Source: Treponema sp.
GTDB taxonomy: Bacteria; Spirochaetota; Spirochaetia; Treponematales; Treponemataceae
Length of the DNA: 64,000 bases
Direction of reading: 5' to 3'
Assembly: GCA_022510925.1 (NCBI GenBank)
Contig: JAFLSO010000001.1
Coordinates: 1-64,000 of the forward strand
The notes beneath the pieces were generated by a model that was not told where the DNA came from, searched no databases, and saw nothing but the letters and a program-made list of their open reading frames with translations. Shown one piece after another: positions 24,418-33,742 of the stretch (the stretch's first letter is position 1; every line of letters starts with the position of its first letter). The position numbers were made by a program, and so were the translations under genes.

Positions 24418-26460
24418 TCAGTCAAGAATCTCTTTCACTGTGTCGGGCACGCTCTTTCCGTAATAAAGGTACGCGTACATAACCGCCGCGGAAAGCGTCT
24501 TCCGCCCGTAATCGCGCGTCTCCGAAAAAGGCAGCACCTCAAGAAGAAGGTCGTGGGGAAGTCCTTTTGTGCCGAACTGCGAGTCCGCCAGCTTTACCCA
24601 TGAGCGGACCCTCGTTATTCCGCCGTTATATGCGAAAAGCGCCAGTATGTCTGAGCCGTCCAGCCTGCGCCGCATCTCCTCCAGATAGTACGAGCCGAAC
24701 TGTATGTTTGTGGACGCGTCCGTAAGGCTGTAATCCTCCGCCTTAAGTTTTCTGGCCACGTCCTTGGCCGTGCTTTCCATTAATTGCGTAAGCCCTATGG
24801 CACCGGCATGGCTCGTTATGGACGGGTCAAAGAAACTTTCCGTTCTTATAAGGGAATACAAAAGATATTCCGGCTGGCCGAACATCCCGCAGGAGCGGCT
24901 CACGTCCTGGGAGAAATTCTGCGGAAAGAACAGCCTCAGCATCTCCTCAGTGAGCGTGTGCTCGGGCGCATTCGCTTTTCTGGATGCAATGCGAAGGCTT
25001 TGCGCGTAATAATTGTTCGAGCTTCCCGCGCATTTTCTTAGGAACGAAGAGAGCTTAAGCGCGCACTCAAATGAAATCCTGTTGGCGTATATTCTCCACT
25101 CATCATAAATGTACTCCGCCAGACCGAATTCCGCGTATCCCAGGAGCAGTCTCTCTGCGTCAGTGTCCGGCACAAAATCCGTCCGCAGATTCCCGAACTT
25201 GTACAGAGCGTCCTCTATCTCGTTCCGGCTGAGATTAAGCTGGCTGCATGCCAGCATGCGGTAATAAAAGTCCGCGCCGCTGTTCAGGGCCCTAAGATAA
25301 AGCTGCCTTGAGAGCTGCTTGGGCTCCACGTTCCGTGGCTTAAGAAAAGAGCAGTCCGCAAGCCGTGCCGATACATAGCTGAATTTAGCGCATGATTCCG
25401 GGGATGCGTTCCCGTCTATGGCGGCGGTCACCCGGTAGAAAGAAAGCCACTCGCGCTGCGTCAGAAGCCGCACAGAGAGCGTGTCCAGAAAATCGTCAAA
25501 GTAATACGCGTCATGCCAGGTGCGGGCGTATGTCTCCAGTGCGGCCAGAGCCTCCTCGTTGGAGACCTTCAGCGCTGTGTTCAGATAATACCACAGGGCG
25601 TTGTCGTAATGGGAATCCTGGGCCGCATACTGCATGGCGCTTAGAAATCTGGAGAGGGCCCTGCTCCGGTAGGCGTCGGTGCGGTCGTACATGCGGCCCG
25701 CGTAGAATGCAGAATAGAACCTTGCGGAGCCTGAGAGCGCGTTGGTAAGGCTGTCGAAGTACATGGCGTTCTCCAAGTGCCGCGGCGAGCCGTAAAGACA
25801 GGTCTTCCCCATGTCGCTCACAATCTGCGGCTCTATAAGATTGAAATCCTCCTCCACGATTTTTTTTACCATTGGAAAAACCGCGGAATATTTCTGCTGG
25901 AAAACCGCCGCCCTGAAATGTATGAGCTCATGCGTCTCGGCAAGCTCGCTGTACATCCTGTAATGCTCGGAAGTGAACGGACGGCTCATGCACCATCTGT
26001 AAAACGACTCCTGGAATTTAGAGTCGCCTTTTTTATAAAGCGCGTGAATGCGGTAAAACGCAAGCCTGTTGTCGCATGAGGATAAATCCGTGTCAGAGGT
26101 GAAGCGTATGATTTTAGCGTACTCCCGGCTTGAGTTAAGCTCTGCGCATAAATCCAAAAGGGATTTCTCATCGTTAAAGCGTTTATGCGCCTCCTCCCGC
26201 AGGGAAATCCTCTCCTGCACGCCGCCTAATGCCGCCAGCTCCTCCATCGAGCGGCGCGCTATGAGCGGTGAGGATTTTTTTACGCTCTTCATAAAGTATC
26301 GTGATGCCGCTGCGGTCTCGCCTTCCTGCAATGAGCGCAGCGCCATGAAATAATATGAGTCAGTGCCGTAGCGCGTCTGCGGGGTGTCGGCTGAGCATAC
26401 GGTGAGCATGGCACAGAGCGGAATTACCGCGCAGAGCGCCATGTGTTTCAGAGGCGGCAT
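24418..26460 (-). CDS. Slt-type lytic transglycosylase with long helical N-terminus
   Basis: 680 residues. Hydrophobic N-terminus ending in TVCSADTPQ, a possible relaxed spirochetal lipobox. Residues ~30-500 are alpha-helical and TPR-like; the C-terminal ~150 residues are a GH23 transglycosylase domain with the catalytic glutamate in LIRTESFFDPS, SHAGAIGLTQLM, FGSYYLEEM and FAYNGG. Cleaves peptidoglycan glycan strands in the periplasm. The helical superstructure is like the U-domain of Slt70. Gene begins 5 nt after the LysM gene stop, so the two are probably cotranscribed. Confidence 0.88.
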   Translation of the reverse strand: MPPLKHMALCAVIPLCAMLTVCSADTPQTRYGTDSYYFMALRSLQEGETAAASRYFMKSVKKSSPLIARRSMEELAALGGVQERISLREEAHKRFNDEKSLLDLCAELNSSREYAKIIRFTSDTDLSSCDNRLAFYRIHALYKKGDSKFQESFYRWCMSRPFTSEHYRMYSELAETHELIHFRAAVFQQKYSAVFPMVKKIVEEDFNLIEPQIVSDMGKTCLYGSPRHLENAMYFDSLTNALSGSARFYSAFYAGRMYDRTDAYRSRALSRFLSAMQYAAQDSHYDNALWYYLNTALKVSNEEALAALETYARTWHDAYYFDDFLDTLSVRLLTQREWLSFYRVTAAIDGNASPESCAKFSYVSARLADCSFLKPRNVEPKQLSRQLYLRALNSGADFYYRMLACSQLNLSRNEIEDALYKFGNLRTDFVPDTDAERLLLGYAEFGLAEYIYDEWRIYANRISFECALKLSSFLRKCAGSSNNYYAQSLRIASRKANAPEHTLTEEMLRLFFPQNFSQDVSRSCGMFGQPEYLLYSLIRTESFFDPSITSHAGAIGLTQLMESTAKDVARKLKAEDYSLTDASTNIQFGSYYLEEMRRRLDGSDILALFAYNGGITRVRSWVKLADSQFGTKGLPHDLLLEVLPFSETRDYGRKTLSAAVMYAYLYYGKSVPDTVKEILD

Positions 26461-26465
26461 CTATG

Positions 26466-28484
26466 CTACTCGGCGGGAATAAGAATCCATGTGCCGGAGA
26501 CTATGTAGTCAGGATTTTTTATTCCGTTGTAGCGGGCCAGCATGTGGTACCGCCAGGGATTCTTATAATATGCGTTCGCTATGTCCCAGAGAGTGTCTCC
26601 CCATTTTATTTTATAGCGTATGTCAGCGGGTTTTACCGGCGGTGGTGCGGGCGGCTCGGGAACTACGGGCGTGGTTACGACCACAATCTCGTCCTCGCGC
26701 GCGGACTCCGTATCCTCCACAACAGGCTCAAGCTCCGGCTCCCTCTCAGGCTCTGCGGGAGGAAGGTCCTTTATATGGGGCTCTGATATGGACGGCGCGG
26801 GCTCCAGTTCCGGCGGCTCCACTTCAATTTTAGGCAGCGGCGTAAGGATTTCTGTGCCCGGGCGTGGTTCCTTTGTTTTATGGCGGACATTCATCCTGCC
26901 AGGAAGTACGAACAGGAACATAAGCGCCGCAAGGATAAGAAGCGCTATGAGTATGAGGAAGAACAGAAGGATGCCCCTGCCTCTCTTACGGCCGGATTTT
27001 GTGTCGTCATAAAGGTCATCGAACATACCGGAATTCGGCGTGAAAGCGGCGGCGGCCCCATTTTCATCCTGGCTGTCTCCGAAATCATTACCGAAGTCCG
27101 ATCCGAAAACATCCTCGCTTCCGGGCGCGGCCTCTGTGACCGCGTCATCATCACTGAAATCAGGCAAATCAAAATTCAAGTCGTCCGAATCCGCGCTGGA
27201 ATTTTCCGCCGCATCATCCCCAAAGTCCGGCAGTGAGAAGTCATCGGCGGAGGCTCCACCAGATTCTGTGGTGTCGTCCAAGTCAGGCAAAGAGAAGTCG
27301 TCGGCAGAGGCTTCGCCAATTTCTGTAGTGTCGTCTAAGTCAGGCAAAGAGAAGTCGTCGGCAGAGGCTTTACCAGATTCTGTGTTATCATCCAGGTCAG
27401 GTAAGGAGAAGTCATCGGCAGTGGCCTCGCCAGATTCCGTGTTATCGTCCAAGTCAGGCAGGGAAAAATCCTCGGGAGCAGTCTCACCAGTTTCTGTGGT
27501 GTCGTCCAAGTCCGGCAAAGAGAAGTCATCAGAAGTGGCTCCACCAGATTCTGTGGTGTCGTCTAAGTCAGGTAAAGAGAAGTCATCTGAAATGGTCTCG
27601 CCAGTTTCTGTGGTATCGTCCAAGTCAGGTAAGGAGAATTCCTCGGCAGAGGCTTCGCCAGTTTCTGTGGTGTCATCCAAATCAGGCAGTGAGAAGTCAT
27701 CTGTAGTAGCATCTCCGGATTCCGTGTTATCGTCCAAGTCAGGCAGGGAAAAATCCTCGGGAGCAGTCTCGCCAGTTTCTGTGTTGTCATCTAAATCAGG
27801 CAGGGAGAAGTCATCGACAGAGGCTTCGCCAGTTTCTGTGGTATCGTCCAAGTTAGGCAAAGAGAAGTCATCGGAAGCGGTCTCACCAGTTTCCGTATTG
27901 TCATCTAAATCAGGTAAGGAGAAGTCCTCGGTGGTTTCGGCGGGAGTTTCGGACGGGGTCTCATTGCCGAATTCAAAATCCGGCATGTCCAGCGGGGTTG
28001 GGCTGGCTCCGTCTGATTCGCTTTGGAGTGTTTTTTCGTCTAACGCGTCAAAAGAAAAATCTTCATCGTTCGGGCCCGGACTTATCATGTTACTTTCCTC
28101 TGCTTTAGTTTCGGCAGATTCCTGCACCGTGTTTAGCGGTATTTGTCCGGCGGGGGGAGAGGGTATAAGGCTTACCTGCAGGGAGTTTGACGCCCCTGTC
28201 TCCTGGTCGCTTACGGATGCGTGCAGCAGACCGTCCTCATCCATGGCAAGATCAAGGTCCAGCGTGGGCTCGCCCGAGTTATGGGCGCGCAGATTGTCTA
28301 TTTTCAGAGTGGACAGATAATCCGCGTCTTGCAAAGTTCCTGTCTCGGAACGATACAAGTCCACGTGAACCGAGGTCTGGTTATTCTGCGCGGTCGTAAG
28401 ATTTATGGAGGCTTTCGAGGATCCGTCCTCCTCCATTATGGGATAAAACGAACCGTCCGCCTGCTTAATGCCAATCTGCTTCAT
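26466..28484 (-). CDS. Membrane-anchored LysM protein with Hsp70-substrate-domain-like N-terminus and 19-residue repeats
   Basis: 672 residues. Residues ~1-110 resemble the beta-sandwich substrate-binding domain of DnaK (TSVHVDLYRSETGT...LKIDNL...TLDLDLAMDEDGLLHASVSD; compare DnaK [20 protein letters not shown]). Residues 186-413 are twelve tandem copies of [DE]DFSLPDLDD[NT]TExGExxx, strongly acidic. A single membrane segment (ILLFFLILIALLILAALMFL) near 515 is followed by a proline/glutamate-rich spacer and a C-terminal LysM (IKWGDTLWDIANAYY...GTWILIPAE). The topology puts the Hsp70-like part and repeats inside and LysM on peptidoglycan. No signal peptide. One-nucleotide overlap (TAATG) with the upstream gene. 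Confidence 0.75.
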   Translation of the reverse strand: MKQIGIKQADGSFYPIMEEDGSSKASINLTTAQNNQTSVHVDLYRSETGTLQDADYLSTLKIDNLRAHNSGEPTLDLDLAMDEDGLLHASVSDQETGASNSLQVSLIPSPPAGQIPLNTVQESAETKAEESNMISPGPNDEDFSFDALDEKTLQSESDGASPTPLDMPDFEFGNETPSETPAETTEDFSLPDLDDNTETGETASDDFSLPNLDDTTETGEASVDDFSLPDLDDNTETGETAPEDFSLPDLDDNTESGDATTDDFSLPDLDDTTETGEASAEEFSLPDLDDTTETGETISDDFSLPDLDDTTESGGATSDDFSLPDLDDTTETGETAPEDFSLPDLDDNTESGEATADDFSLPDLDDNTESGKASADDFSLPDLDDTTEIGEASADDFSLPDLDDTTESGGASADDFSLPDFGDDAAENSSADSDDLNFDLPDFSDDDAVTEAAPGSEDVFGSDFGNDFGDSQDENGAAAAFTPNSGMFDDLYDDTKSGRKRGRGILLFFLILIALLILAALMFLFVLPGRMNVRHKTKEPRPGTEILTPLPKIEVEPPELEPAPSISEPHIKDLPPAEPEREPELEPVVEDTESAREDEIVVVTTPVVPEPPAPPPVKPADIRYKIKWGDTLWDIANAYYKNPWRYHMLARYNGIKNPDYIVSGTWILIPAE
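27246..27929 (-). repeat. Tandem 57-bp coding repeats (12 copies)
   Basis: Twelve in-frame 57-bp units encoding the 19-residue repeat of the LysM protein, plus a decayed thirteenth on the 3' side. Units differ mainly at N/T, T/S and the last three residues. Copy number is likely to vary between strains. Confidence 0.9.
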
Positions 28485-29308
28485 TATTTATAGGCGTATT
28501 CCGTTATGGCCTGAAGCTCGTTCACTGTGCTTCCGAATTTCTCTGCCACAAGGTAAACGTTTATTTTAGTGGGGTTGCCCTTGGCGTCCACCTTGTAAAT
28601 GTCGCGCTGCTGCAGTATGCCCAGCGAGTTGTATGTCTGTATCTCGGATATGTTTCCGCTCGCATCGTAGCGGTACACTATGCGGGCCGTCCTGGCGTTG
28701 TACTCGTTGAAATTCTCTATCTGCGAGATTGAGCCGTTGTCCAGGTATGTGTATGAGCGGCTTTCAGTGGCGCGTCCGTCCCCGTCGTATGAGCGCATCG
28801 TTATGGGACGGTTCTCCGCGTCCACCGTGCATATTGTGCGTGACAGGAGGTCCCCGTCACCGGAGTAATATGACTCCGTGACAGTCTTTCCGTCATACTT
28901 GTATATGGTCTTTCCTGTAAGGTTTCCTTTTGCGTCATATTCGGACTCAGTCTTAACTTTTCCATCTGCAAGGTACTCCAGCTCTATCTTGCAGATGATG
29001 TTTCCGCCAGCGTCAGTAAGGATTTCAGAGGTGAGGTTGCGGTTGGAGTCGTAGCTGTAGGTCATCTTGTCCACAAGCACGTCCTTCCCGTTGTATGTGG
29101 AAGTTTCTGTCTCAAGCCCGCTCTCATCGAAGACATGCACGTATTTTGCCGAGACAGAGCGGAAAAAGTCTCCGAATTTAGTGGTTACGGTATACTCTGT
29201 TTTAGTGAACGAGGTGATTCTTCCTTTAATCAAAAGTTTCTCTGAATCGTGTGCGAATGCAGATATAGCCATGGATGCGACAACAAGTGCCAAAATAGTC
29301 TTTTTCAT
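28484..29308 (-). CDS. Exported YD-repeat-like protein
   Basis: 274 residues with a signal peptide (MKKTILALVVASMAISAFA). The mature part is a run of about eight degenerate repeats of the form YxYDxxGNxxExxxYxxxG, like RHS/YD wall repeats but short and without a toxin domain. Probably a periplasmic or surface beta-solenoid; function unknown. GGAGG precedes ATG at good spacing. First gene of an operon with the LysM protein and lytic transglycosylase, which suggests an envelope role. Confidence 0.7.
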   Translation of the reverse strand: MKKTILALVVASMAISAFAHDSEKLLIKGRITSFTKTEYTVTTKFGDFFRSVSAKYVHVFDESGLETETSTYNGKDVLVDKMTYSYDSNRNLTSEILTDAGGNIICKIELEYLADGKVKTESEYDAKGNLTGKTIYKYDGKTVTESYYSGDGDLLSRTICTVDAENRPITMRSYDGDGRATESRSYTYLDNGSISQIENFNEYNARTARIVYRYDASGNISEIQTYNSLGILQQRDIYKVDAKGNPTKINVYLVAEKFGSTVNELQAITEYAYK

Positions 29309-29360
29309 AAAACCTCCGTTTATGTCTGTAAAACTGCTTGAGTTTAATATGAGCGCCCTA

Positions 29361-29390
29361 ATTATACACTAAAACCCGGCGAGTTGTAAA
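29361..29390 (-). promoter_or_regulatory. Promoter of the envelope operon
   Basis: Minus strand: TTTACA (29385-29390), 18-bp spacer, TATAAT (29361-29366), about 50 nt before the ATG of the YD-repeat gene. Confidence 0.6.
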
Positions 29391-29478
29391 CTGATGAATT
29401 GCATTGTCCGCTCCGTAAGTCCTCTGCATGGATTTGCGCCTTGTCTTTCCCGGAATGCGTGCGGACGGCAAATCGCAT

Positions 29479-30126
29479 TCAGACGCTGGCAGCGCTGGGG
29501 CATAAGTCGTTTACGGGGCATTCCGCGCATTTAGGAGAGCGCGCCGTGCAGATGTAGCGGCCGTGCAGGATAAGCCAGTGGTGCGCGTGCTGCATGTACT
29601 GCGCCGGTATGCGCTTTAGCAGGGACTCCTCCACCTGCTCGGGGGTGGTTCCCTCCGCCAGGCCCATTTTGGGGCATATCCGCAAAAGATGGGTGTCCAC
29701 GGGCATGGTAGGCTGATTATAGACCACGTTCAGAATCACGTTCGCGGTTTTGCGCCCCACTCCGGGAAGGCTCATCAGCTCCTCGCGCGTGCCGGGAACG
29801 GCGCTTCCGTATTCCGCTATGAGTTTCTCGCTCAGCGCGATGACGTGCCGGGCTTTGCTTCTGTAAAGGCCTATGCTCTTTATGTATGTTATGAGACCCT
29901 CCTCGCCCAGGAGCAGCATCTGCTCCGGGGTCCTGACCTTCTTGTACAGAGGTGCGGTCGCCTTGTTCACGGATTTGTCCGTGGCCTGGGCGCTGAGCAC
30001 CACGCTCACCAGAAGGCAGTACGGGTTCGGGGCGGAAAGCTCTGTCCTGGGCTCAGGGTTCGCGGCTTTAAATCGCTCAAAGACCTGAATTATTTTCTGC
30101 CTTGAAAGCAGTTTCTGTGCGGCCAT
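29479..30126 (-). CDS. nth: Endonuclease III
   Basis: 215 residues, normal length. DNA glycosylase/AP-lyase for oxidised pyrimidines. Helix-hairpin-helix SLPGVGRKTANVIL with catalytic lysine, catalytic Asp in MPVDTHLLRI, and the C-terminal [4Fe-4S] motif C-x6-C-x2-C-x5-C (CTARSPKCAECPVNDLC). Lies 44 nt downstream of metK on the same strand, likely cotranscribed. Confidence 0.95.
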   Translation of the reverse strand: MAAQKLLSRQKIIQVFERFKAANPEPRTELSAPNPYCLLVSVVLSAQATDKSVNKATAPLYKKVRTPEQMLLLGEEGLITYIKSIGLYRSKARHVIALSEKLIAEYGSAVPGTREELMSLPGVGRKTANVILNVVYNQPTMPVDTHLLRICPKMGLAEGTTPEQVEESLLKRIPAQYMQHAHHWLILHGRYICTARSPKCAECPVNDLCPSAASV

Positions 30127-30170
30127 TCATGCTCCTTTAGGCCCTTCCTGCCATAAAACGCTGTCAGAGG

Positions 30171-31400
30171 CTATTTTATGGCGTTTTTGAGCTCCTCCAC
30201 CTTGTCAGTTTTCTCCCAGGTGAAGAATTCCACGTCCTCAGTATGCTTGTTATGTCCTCTTCCCAGCACCGCCTGCCTGGTGAACGGAACCCGCCCGAAG
30301 TGCCCGTAAGTGGCGGTGGCCTCGTAAATGGGATTCTTAAGCTTCAGGGTGCTTGTTATGCCCGCCGGAGAGCAGTCGAACACCTGGCTCACGGCCTTTA
30401 CAATCTGCTCCTCGGGGACTTTTGACGTGCCGAACGTCTCTGCCATTATGCTTACCGGGAACGGCACGCCGATTGCGTATGCCAGCTGAATCTCGCATCT
30501 TTCCGCAAGCTCCGCCGCCACCACGTTCTTGGCTATGTAGCGCGCCATGTATGCCGCCGAGCGGTCCACTTTGCTGGGGTCCTTCCCGCTGAACGCGCCG
30601 CCTCCGTGCCTGCCCATGCCGCCGTAAGTGTCCACTATGATTTTGCGGCCGGTAAGCCCCGTGTCTCCAACCGGGCCTCCTATGCAGAACTGCCCCGTGG
30701 GGTTCACGTAAAATTTAGTCTTGGCGTCTAAAAGCCCGGTGGGCTCCAGGACAGGCTTTATAAGCTCATTTATTATAGTAGATTTTATCTCATCATAGCT
30801 TATTCCGGGGTCGTGCTGCTGGCTCACCACCACGCTGTCTATGCGCACAGGACGGTTTCCCTCGTACTGGACCGTAACCTGGCCCTTGCTGTCGGGGCGG
30901 AACCATTTTATTTTCCCGCTTTTGCGTAATTCCGCGGACTGAATCATGATTTTGTGGCTGAACATTATGGGGGCCGGCATCAGCTCCGGCGTCTCCCTGC
31001 ATGCGAAACCGAACATCATGCCCTGGTCTCCCGCGCCCTGCTTTCCCTCGAATTCTTTGAGGCCGTTTCCCGTGACGCCCTGGTTTATGTCCGCGCTCTG
31101 GTTATGAATCATGTTGAGGACCGCCATGGAATGCCAGTCCAGGCCGTAGTCAGGGTTCGAGTATCCTATGCGCTCCGCCACTTTGCGCGCCACTTCCTGC
31201 ACGTCCACGTAAGCCTCTGTGTTAAGCTCGCCGCCCACCAGAATCATCGCCTGGCTTGCGAAAGTCTCGCAGGCCACATGACTTTCCGGTTCTTTCCGTA
31301 AGCACTCGTCAAGGACGCCGTCCGAGATTTGGTCGCACAGCTTGTCAGGATGCCCCTCACCCACGGATTCAGACGTAAAAAGATATTTTTTCTGTTCCAT
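30171..31400 (-). CDS. metK: S-adenosylmethionine synthetase
   Basis: 409 residues. Forms SAM from methionine and [54 protein letters not shown] and the flexible-loop region are all visible. Slightly longer than the E. coli enzyme (384), as often in this lineage. Start ATG 31398-31400 gives [11 protein letters not shown] with GGGGG 7-8 nt upstream. The leader is too short for a SAM riboswitch. Confidence 0.96.
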   Translation of the reverse strand: MEQKKYLFTSESVGEGHPDKLCDQISDGVLDECLRKEPESHVACETFASQAMILVGGELNTEAYVDVQEVARKVAERIGYSNPDYGLDWHSMAVLNMIHNQSADINQGVTGNGLKEFEGKQGAGDQGMMFGFACRETPELMPAPIMFSHKIMIQSAELRKSGKIKWFRPDSKGQVTVQYEGNRPVRIDSVVVSQQHDPGISYDEIKSTIINELIKPVLEPTGLLDAKTKFYVNPTGQFCIGGPVGDTGLTGRKIIVDTYGGMGRHGGGAFSGKDPSKVDRSAAYMARYIAKNVVAAELAERCEIQLAYAIGVPFPVSIMAETFGTSKVPEEQIVKAVSQVFDCSPAGITSTLKLKNPIYEATATYGHFGRVPFTRQAVLGRGHNKHTEDVEFFTWEKTDKVEELKNAIK

Positions 31401-31439
31401 AATAAATGCCCCCATAAAAAGTTTAGCGCGGATTTAACT

Positions 31440-31482
31440 AGTTCCTAGAACTTAAAATATACCCTAATCAAAAAATTTACAA
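31440..31482 (-). promoter_or_regulatory. metK promoter with palindrome at the start point
   Basis: Minus strand: TTGTAA (31477-31482), 17-bp spacer, TATTTT (31454-31459). The palindrome AGTTC-3-GAACT (31440-31452) covers the predicted transcription start, a typical repressor position. Confidence 0.5.
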
Positions 31483-31580
31483 GAAAATTCTAAAAAACTA
31501 TATACCAAATCCTGCAAATATTATATACTTGCCTCACTTTCAACCGAAGATTTGACACGCGTAGAATAAAGAGGTGATTT

Positions 31581-31889
31581 ATGGCTCTAAAAAAATCTTA
31601 TTCTAAAGACAAGAAAATCTGCAACGTAACCTTTTCTGTAACACAAGAAGCCGCTCACGGAGCAGAGAAAGTCACCATTGCTGGCGATTTTAACAGCTGG
31701 AGCAGCACTGAGACTCCGCTTAAAAAAGGAAAGGACGGAACTTTCTCTGTAAAAATTCCGCTTGAGGCAGGAAAAGAATACCAGTTCCGCTATCTTCTGG
31801 ACGGCAAGCACTGGGAGAACGACTGGGCGGCCGACAAATACATTCCGGCGCCTTTCTCTCACACGGACAACTCCGTGGTAATCTGCTGA
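31581..31889 (+). CDS. Stand-alone CBM48/AMPK-type glycogen-binding protein
   Basis: 102 residues, a single early-set (CBM48, AMPK-beta-like) domain: KVTIAGDFNSWSSTETPLKK, then KIPLEAGKEYQFRYLLDGKHWENDW. The two Trp residues and the FNSW and FRYLLDG motifs fit carbohydrate contact. No catalytic domain is attached. Such small proteins occur in treponemes; a role on storage glucan is inferred. GAGGTG lies 6 nt before ATG. TTGACA occurs at 31552-31557 but without a good -10; TATACT at 31524-31529 is a better -10. Followed by a strong terminator, so monocistronic. Confidence 0.85.
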   Translation: MALKKSYSKDKKICNVTFSVTQEAAHGAEKVTIAGDFNSWSSTETPLKKGKDGTFSVKIPLEAGKEYQFRYLLDGKHWENDWAADKYIPAPFSHTDNSVVIC

Positions 31890-31942
31890 AATTCTGAGTC
31901 ACGGTTAACGGAATCTTAGGAATTTTCTCTATTTTATCTGAG

Positions 31943-31968
31943 TCCTCTGTCATGCAGGGGATTTTTTG
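31943..31968 (+). terminator. Terminator of the CBM48 gene
   Basis: TCCTCTG, loop TCATG, CAGGGGA (one T-G pair), then six T. Confidence 0.8.
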
Positions 31969-32050
31969 TTTTCAAAGGCGATTCTTCCCCGAATGACGCG
32001 CTTTTGCTTATGCGGCAGGGCGCTGACTGGAACTGAAAGTCTTTTAGTGC

Positions 32051-32056
32051 TATAGT
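32051..32056 (+). promoter_or_regulatory. -10 box of the ModF-like gene
   Basis: TATAGT, 6 nt before ATG 32063; no Shine-Dalgarno and no strong -35. Confidence 0.4.
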
Positions 32057-32062
32057 TCCGTC

Positions 32063-33742
32063 ATGGAGAAAAACGGCGGCACAAAAAATCCGGGCGCGGC
32101 CACGGAGCATGACGGGGATTTGATAAGCATACGGAACTGCGCGGTGCGGGACTCATGGCATACTGTCATTCCGTGCGTCAGCTGGAGCATGCGCGCGGGC
32201 GAGGCATGGCTTGTTACTGGGCATAACGGCGGCGGCAAGGCGGAGTTCATAAAGGCGCTGGCCGGGCAGATGGAATTCCATCCGCTTCAGAATGAAAACG
32301 GGCAGGGCGGCTGCAGGACGGTATACAGAAAAGAGGATGTGGCGGTGGTCTCACTGGAGGCGGCGGCCCGTCTTATAGAGGAAGAGCGTGAGCGCGATGA
32401 GAGCGAGATTCTGGACAGGGAGGATGCCGGAAGAACCGGGCGCGCGTTCCTGTGCGAGGTGCTTGGCGGCTCCGACAGAAAAAACGCGCCGCTTCCTCCT
32501 GTGGCCGCGCGCCTGGAGTCTTTTCCGCAGGTGAGGCTGTGCGGCGTGGAGAGAATCCTGGACCGTGGCCTGCGCTACATGAGCACGGGGGAAATAAGGC
32601 GGACGCTTCTGTGCCGGGCGCTTCTTTCAGGCTGCCGTCTGCTTATTCTTAGCGACCCGTTCGCGGGGCTTGACGCGCAGAGCAGGGAGATACTGCTGGA
32701 ATTCCTGGGCACCATGGTCCGCCGTCAGACGGAGCGGAAATCTTTTTTGGACAGCGCTCAGGATGATTTTCCGCGCCTTATATTATGCATGGAGCGTTTC
32801 ACTGAAATCCCCGGCCTCATAAACAGAGTTCTGGAATTCTCCGGGCGCAGGGTCTCTTTCTGCGGTTCCCGCACGGAGTACGAGGAGTTGCTGGAGGAGA
32901 GGCGCAGGGCAGGTGAAGAGAGGCGCGCCTTGGAGCGCAGGGAATTCATCCTTCATCTGGAGAGAATCCGTGAGGAGAACGCCGTCTCCTCAGGCGGGCG
33001 TTACGGAAGTCCGTGCGCGGATAATGACGGTGTAAGAGAATCCGCTCCGCTCATAGAGTTCAATAAAGTCAACGTGGGCTGGGGCGACAATCATGTACTT
33101 AAGGACTTAACGTGGCGCGTCATGGCGGGCGAGCACTGGCTTTTGCAGGGACCTAACGGCAGCGGTAAAACCACAATTCTGGAGCTTATCACCGGGGACA
33201 ACATGCAGGTGTTCCGCGAGGACATAAAAATTTTCGGCTCCAGGCGCGGAAGCGGCGAGACAATCTGGGACATAAAGAGGCGCCTGGGCATAGTGAGCTA
33301 CAGGCTGCACGTGGAGTACCGCATGGTCGGCGGAACTTCACTTACTGACACCGTTATAAGCGGATTTTATGACAGCATAGGCCTTTACGAGCGCGCCACT
33401 GATTTTGAGCGGGCGGTGGCGGGTGAGTGGCTGGGGCTTGCGGGATTCTCCGGGCGCGGGGAGCAGAGCTTCGGCTCCTTAAGCTACGGCGAGCAGAGGG
33501 CGGTGCTGATTCTGCGCGCCGCCGTGAAAAGTCCAAGCGTGCTGATTCTGGATGAGCCGTGCCACGGACTGGATGATGATTACCGTGAGAAAATTCTGGA
33601 CCTGCTTGACACCATAGCGCGGACGGGGACCACTACGCTTCTGCACGTGACGCACGACCCCTCCGAGATACTTGACTGCGAGCGCCACGTGCTGGAGCTG
33701 CGCCCCGGCGAGAGCCCCATGTTCGGAGTGACGTTGCGATAG
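32063..33742 (+). CDS. Tandem ABC ATPase, ModF-like
   Basis: 559 residues, two ABC domains and no membrane part, like ModF/PhrA. Domain 1 is degenerate: Walker A is GHNGGGKAE (Ser/Thr after Lys is Ala) and Walker B ends LILSDPF (catalytic Glu is Pro). Domain 2 is intact: GPNGSGKTT, LSYGEQR, LILDEPCHGLDDD. ModF is annotated in molybdate loci but its role is unclear; no molybdate genes are nearby. Single active site per chain expected. Ends where the convergent lipoprotein gene ends. Confidence 0.8.
   Translation: MEKNGGTKNPGAATEHDGDLISIRNCAVRDSWHTVIPCVSWSMRAGEAWLVTGHNGGGKAEFIKALAGQMEFHPLQNENGQGGCRTVYRKEDVAVVSLEAAARLIEEERERDESEILDREDAGRTGRAFLCEVLGGSDRKNAPLPPVAARLESFPQVRLCGVERILDRGLRYMSTGEIRRTLLCRALLSGCRLLILSDPFAGLDAQSREILLEFLGTMVRRQTERKSFLDSAQDDFPRLILCMERFTEIPGLINRVLEFSGRRVSFCGSRTEYEELLEERRRAGEERRALERREFILHLERIREENAVSSGGRYGSPCADNDGVRESAPLIEFNKVNVGWGDNHVLKDLTWRVMAGEHWLLQGPNGSGKTTILELITGDNMQVFREDIKIFGSRRGSGETIWDIKRRLGIVSYRLHVEYRMVGGTSLTDTVISGFYDSIGLYERATDFERAVAGEWLGLAGFSGRGEQSFGSLSYGEQRAVLILRAAVKSPSVLILDEPCHGLDDDYREKILDLLDTIARTGTTTLLHVTHDPSEILDCERHVLELRPGESPMFGVTLR

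Noticed and set aside
27040..28320. 426-codon Ser/Lys-rich open frame on the plus strand
   Set aside because: It is the antisense reading of the 57-bp repeats of the LysM gene; the low-complexity product and lack of start signals make it a shadow.
31401..31460. SAM riboswitch before metK
   Set aside because: The predicted leader is only about 45-50 nt and shows none of the SAM aptamer segments or a terminator.
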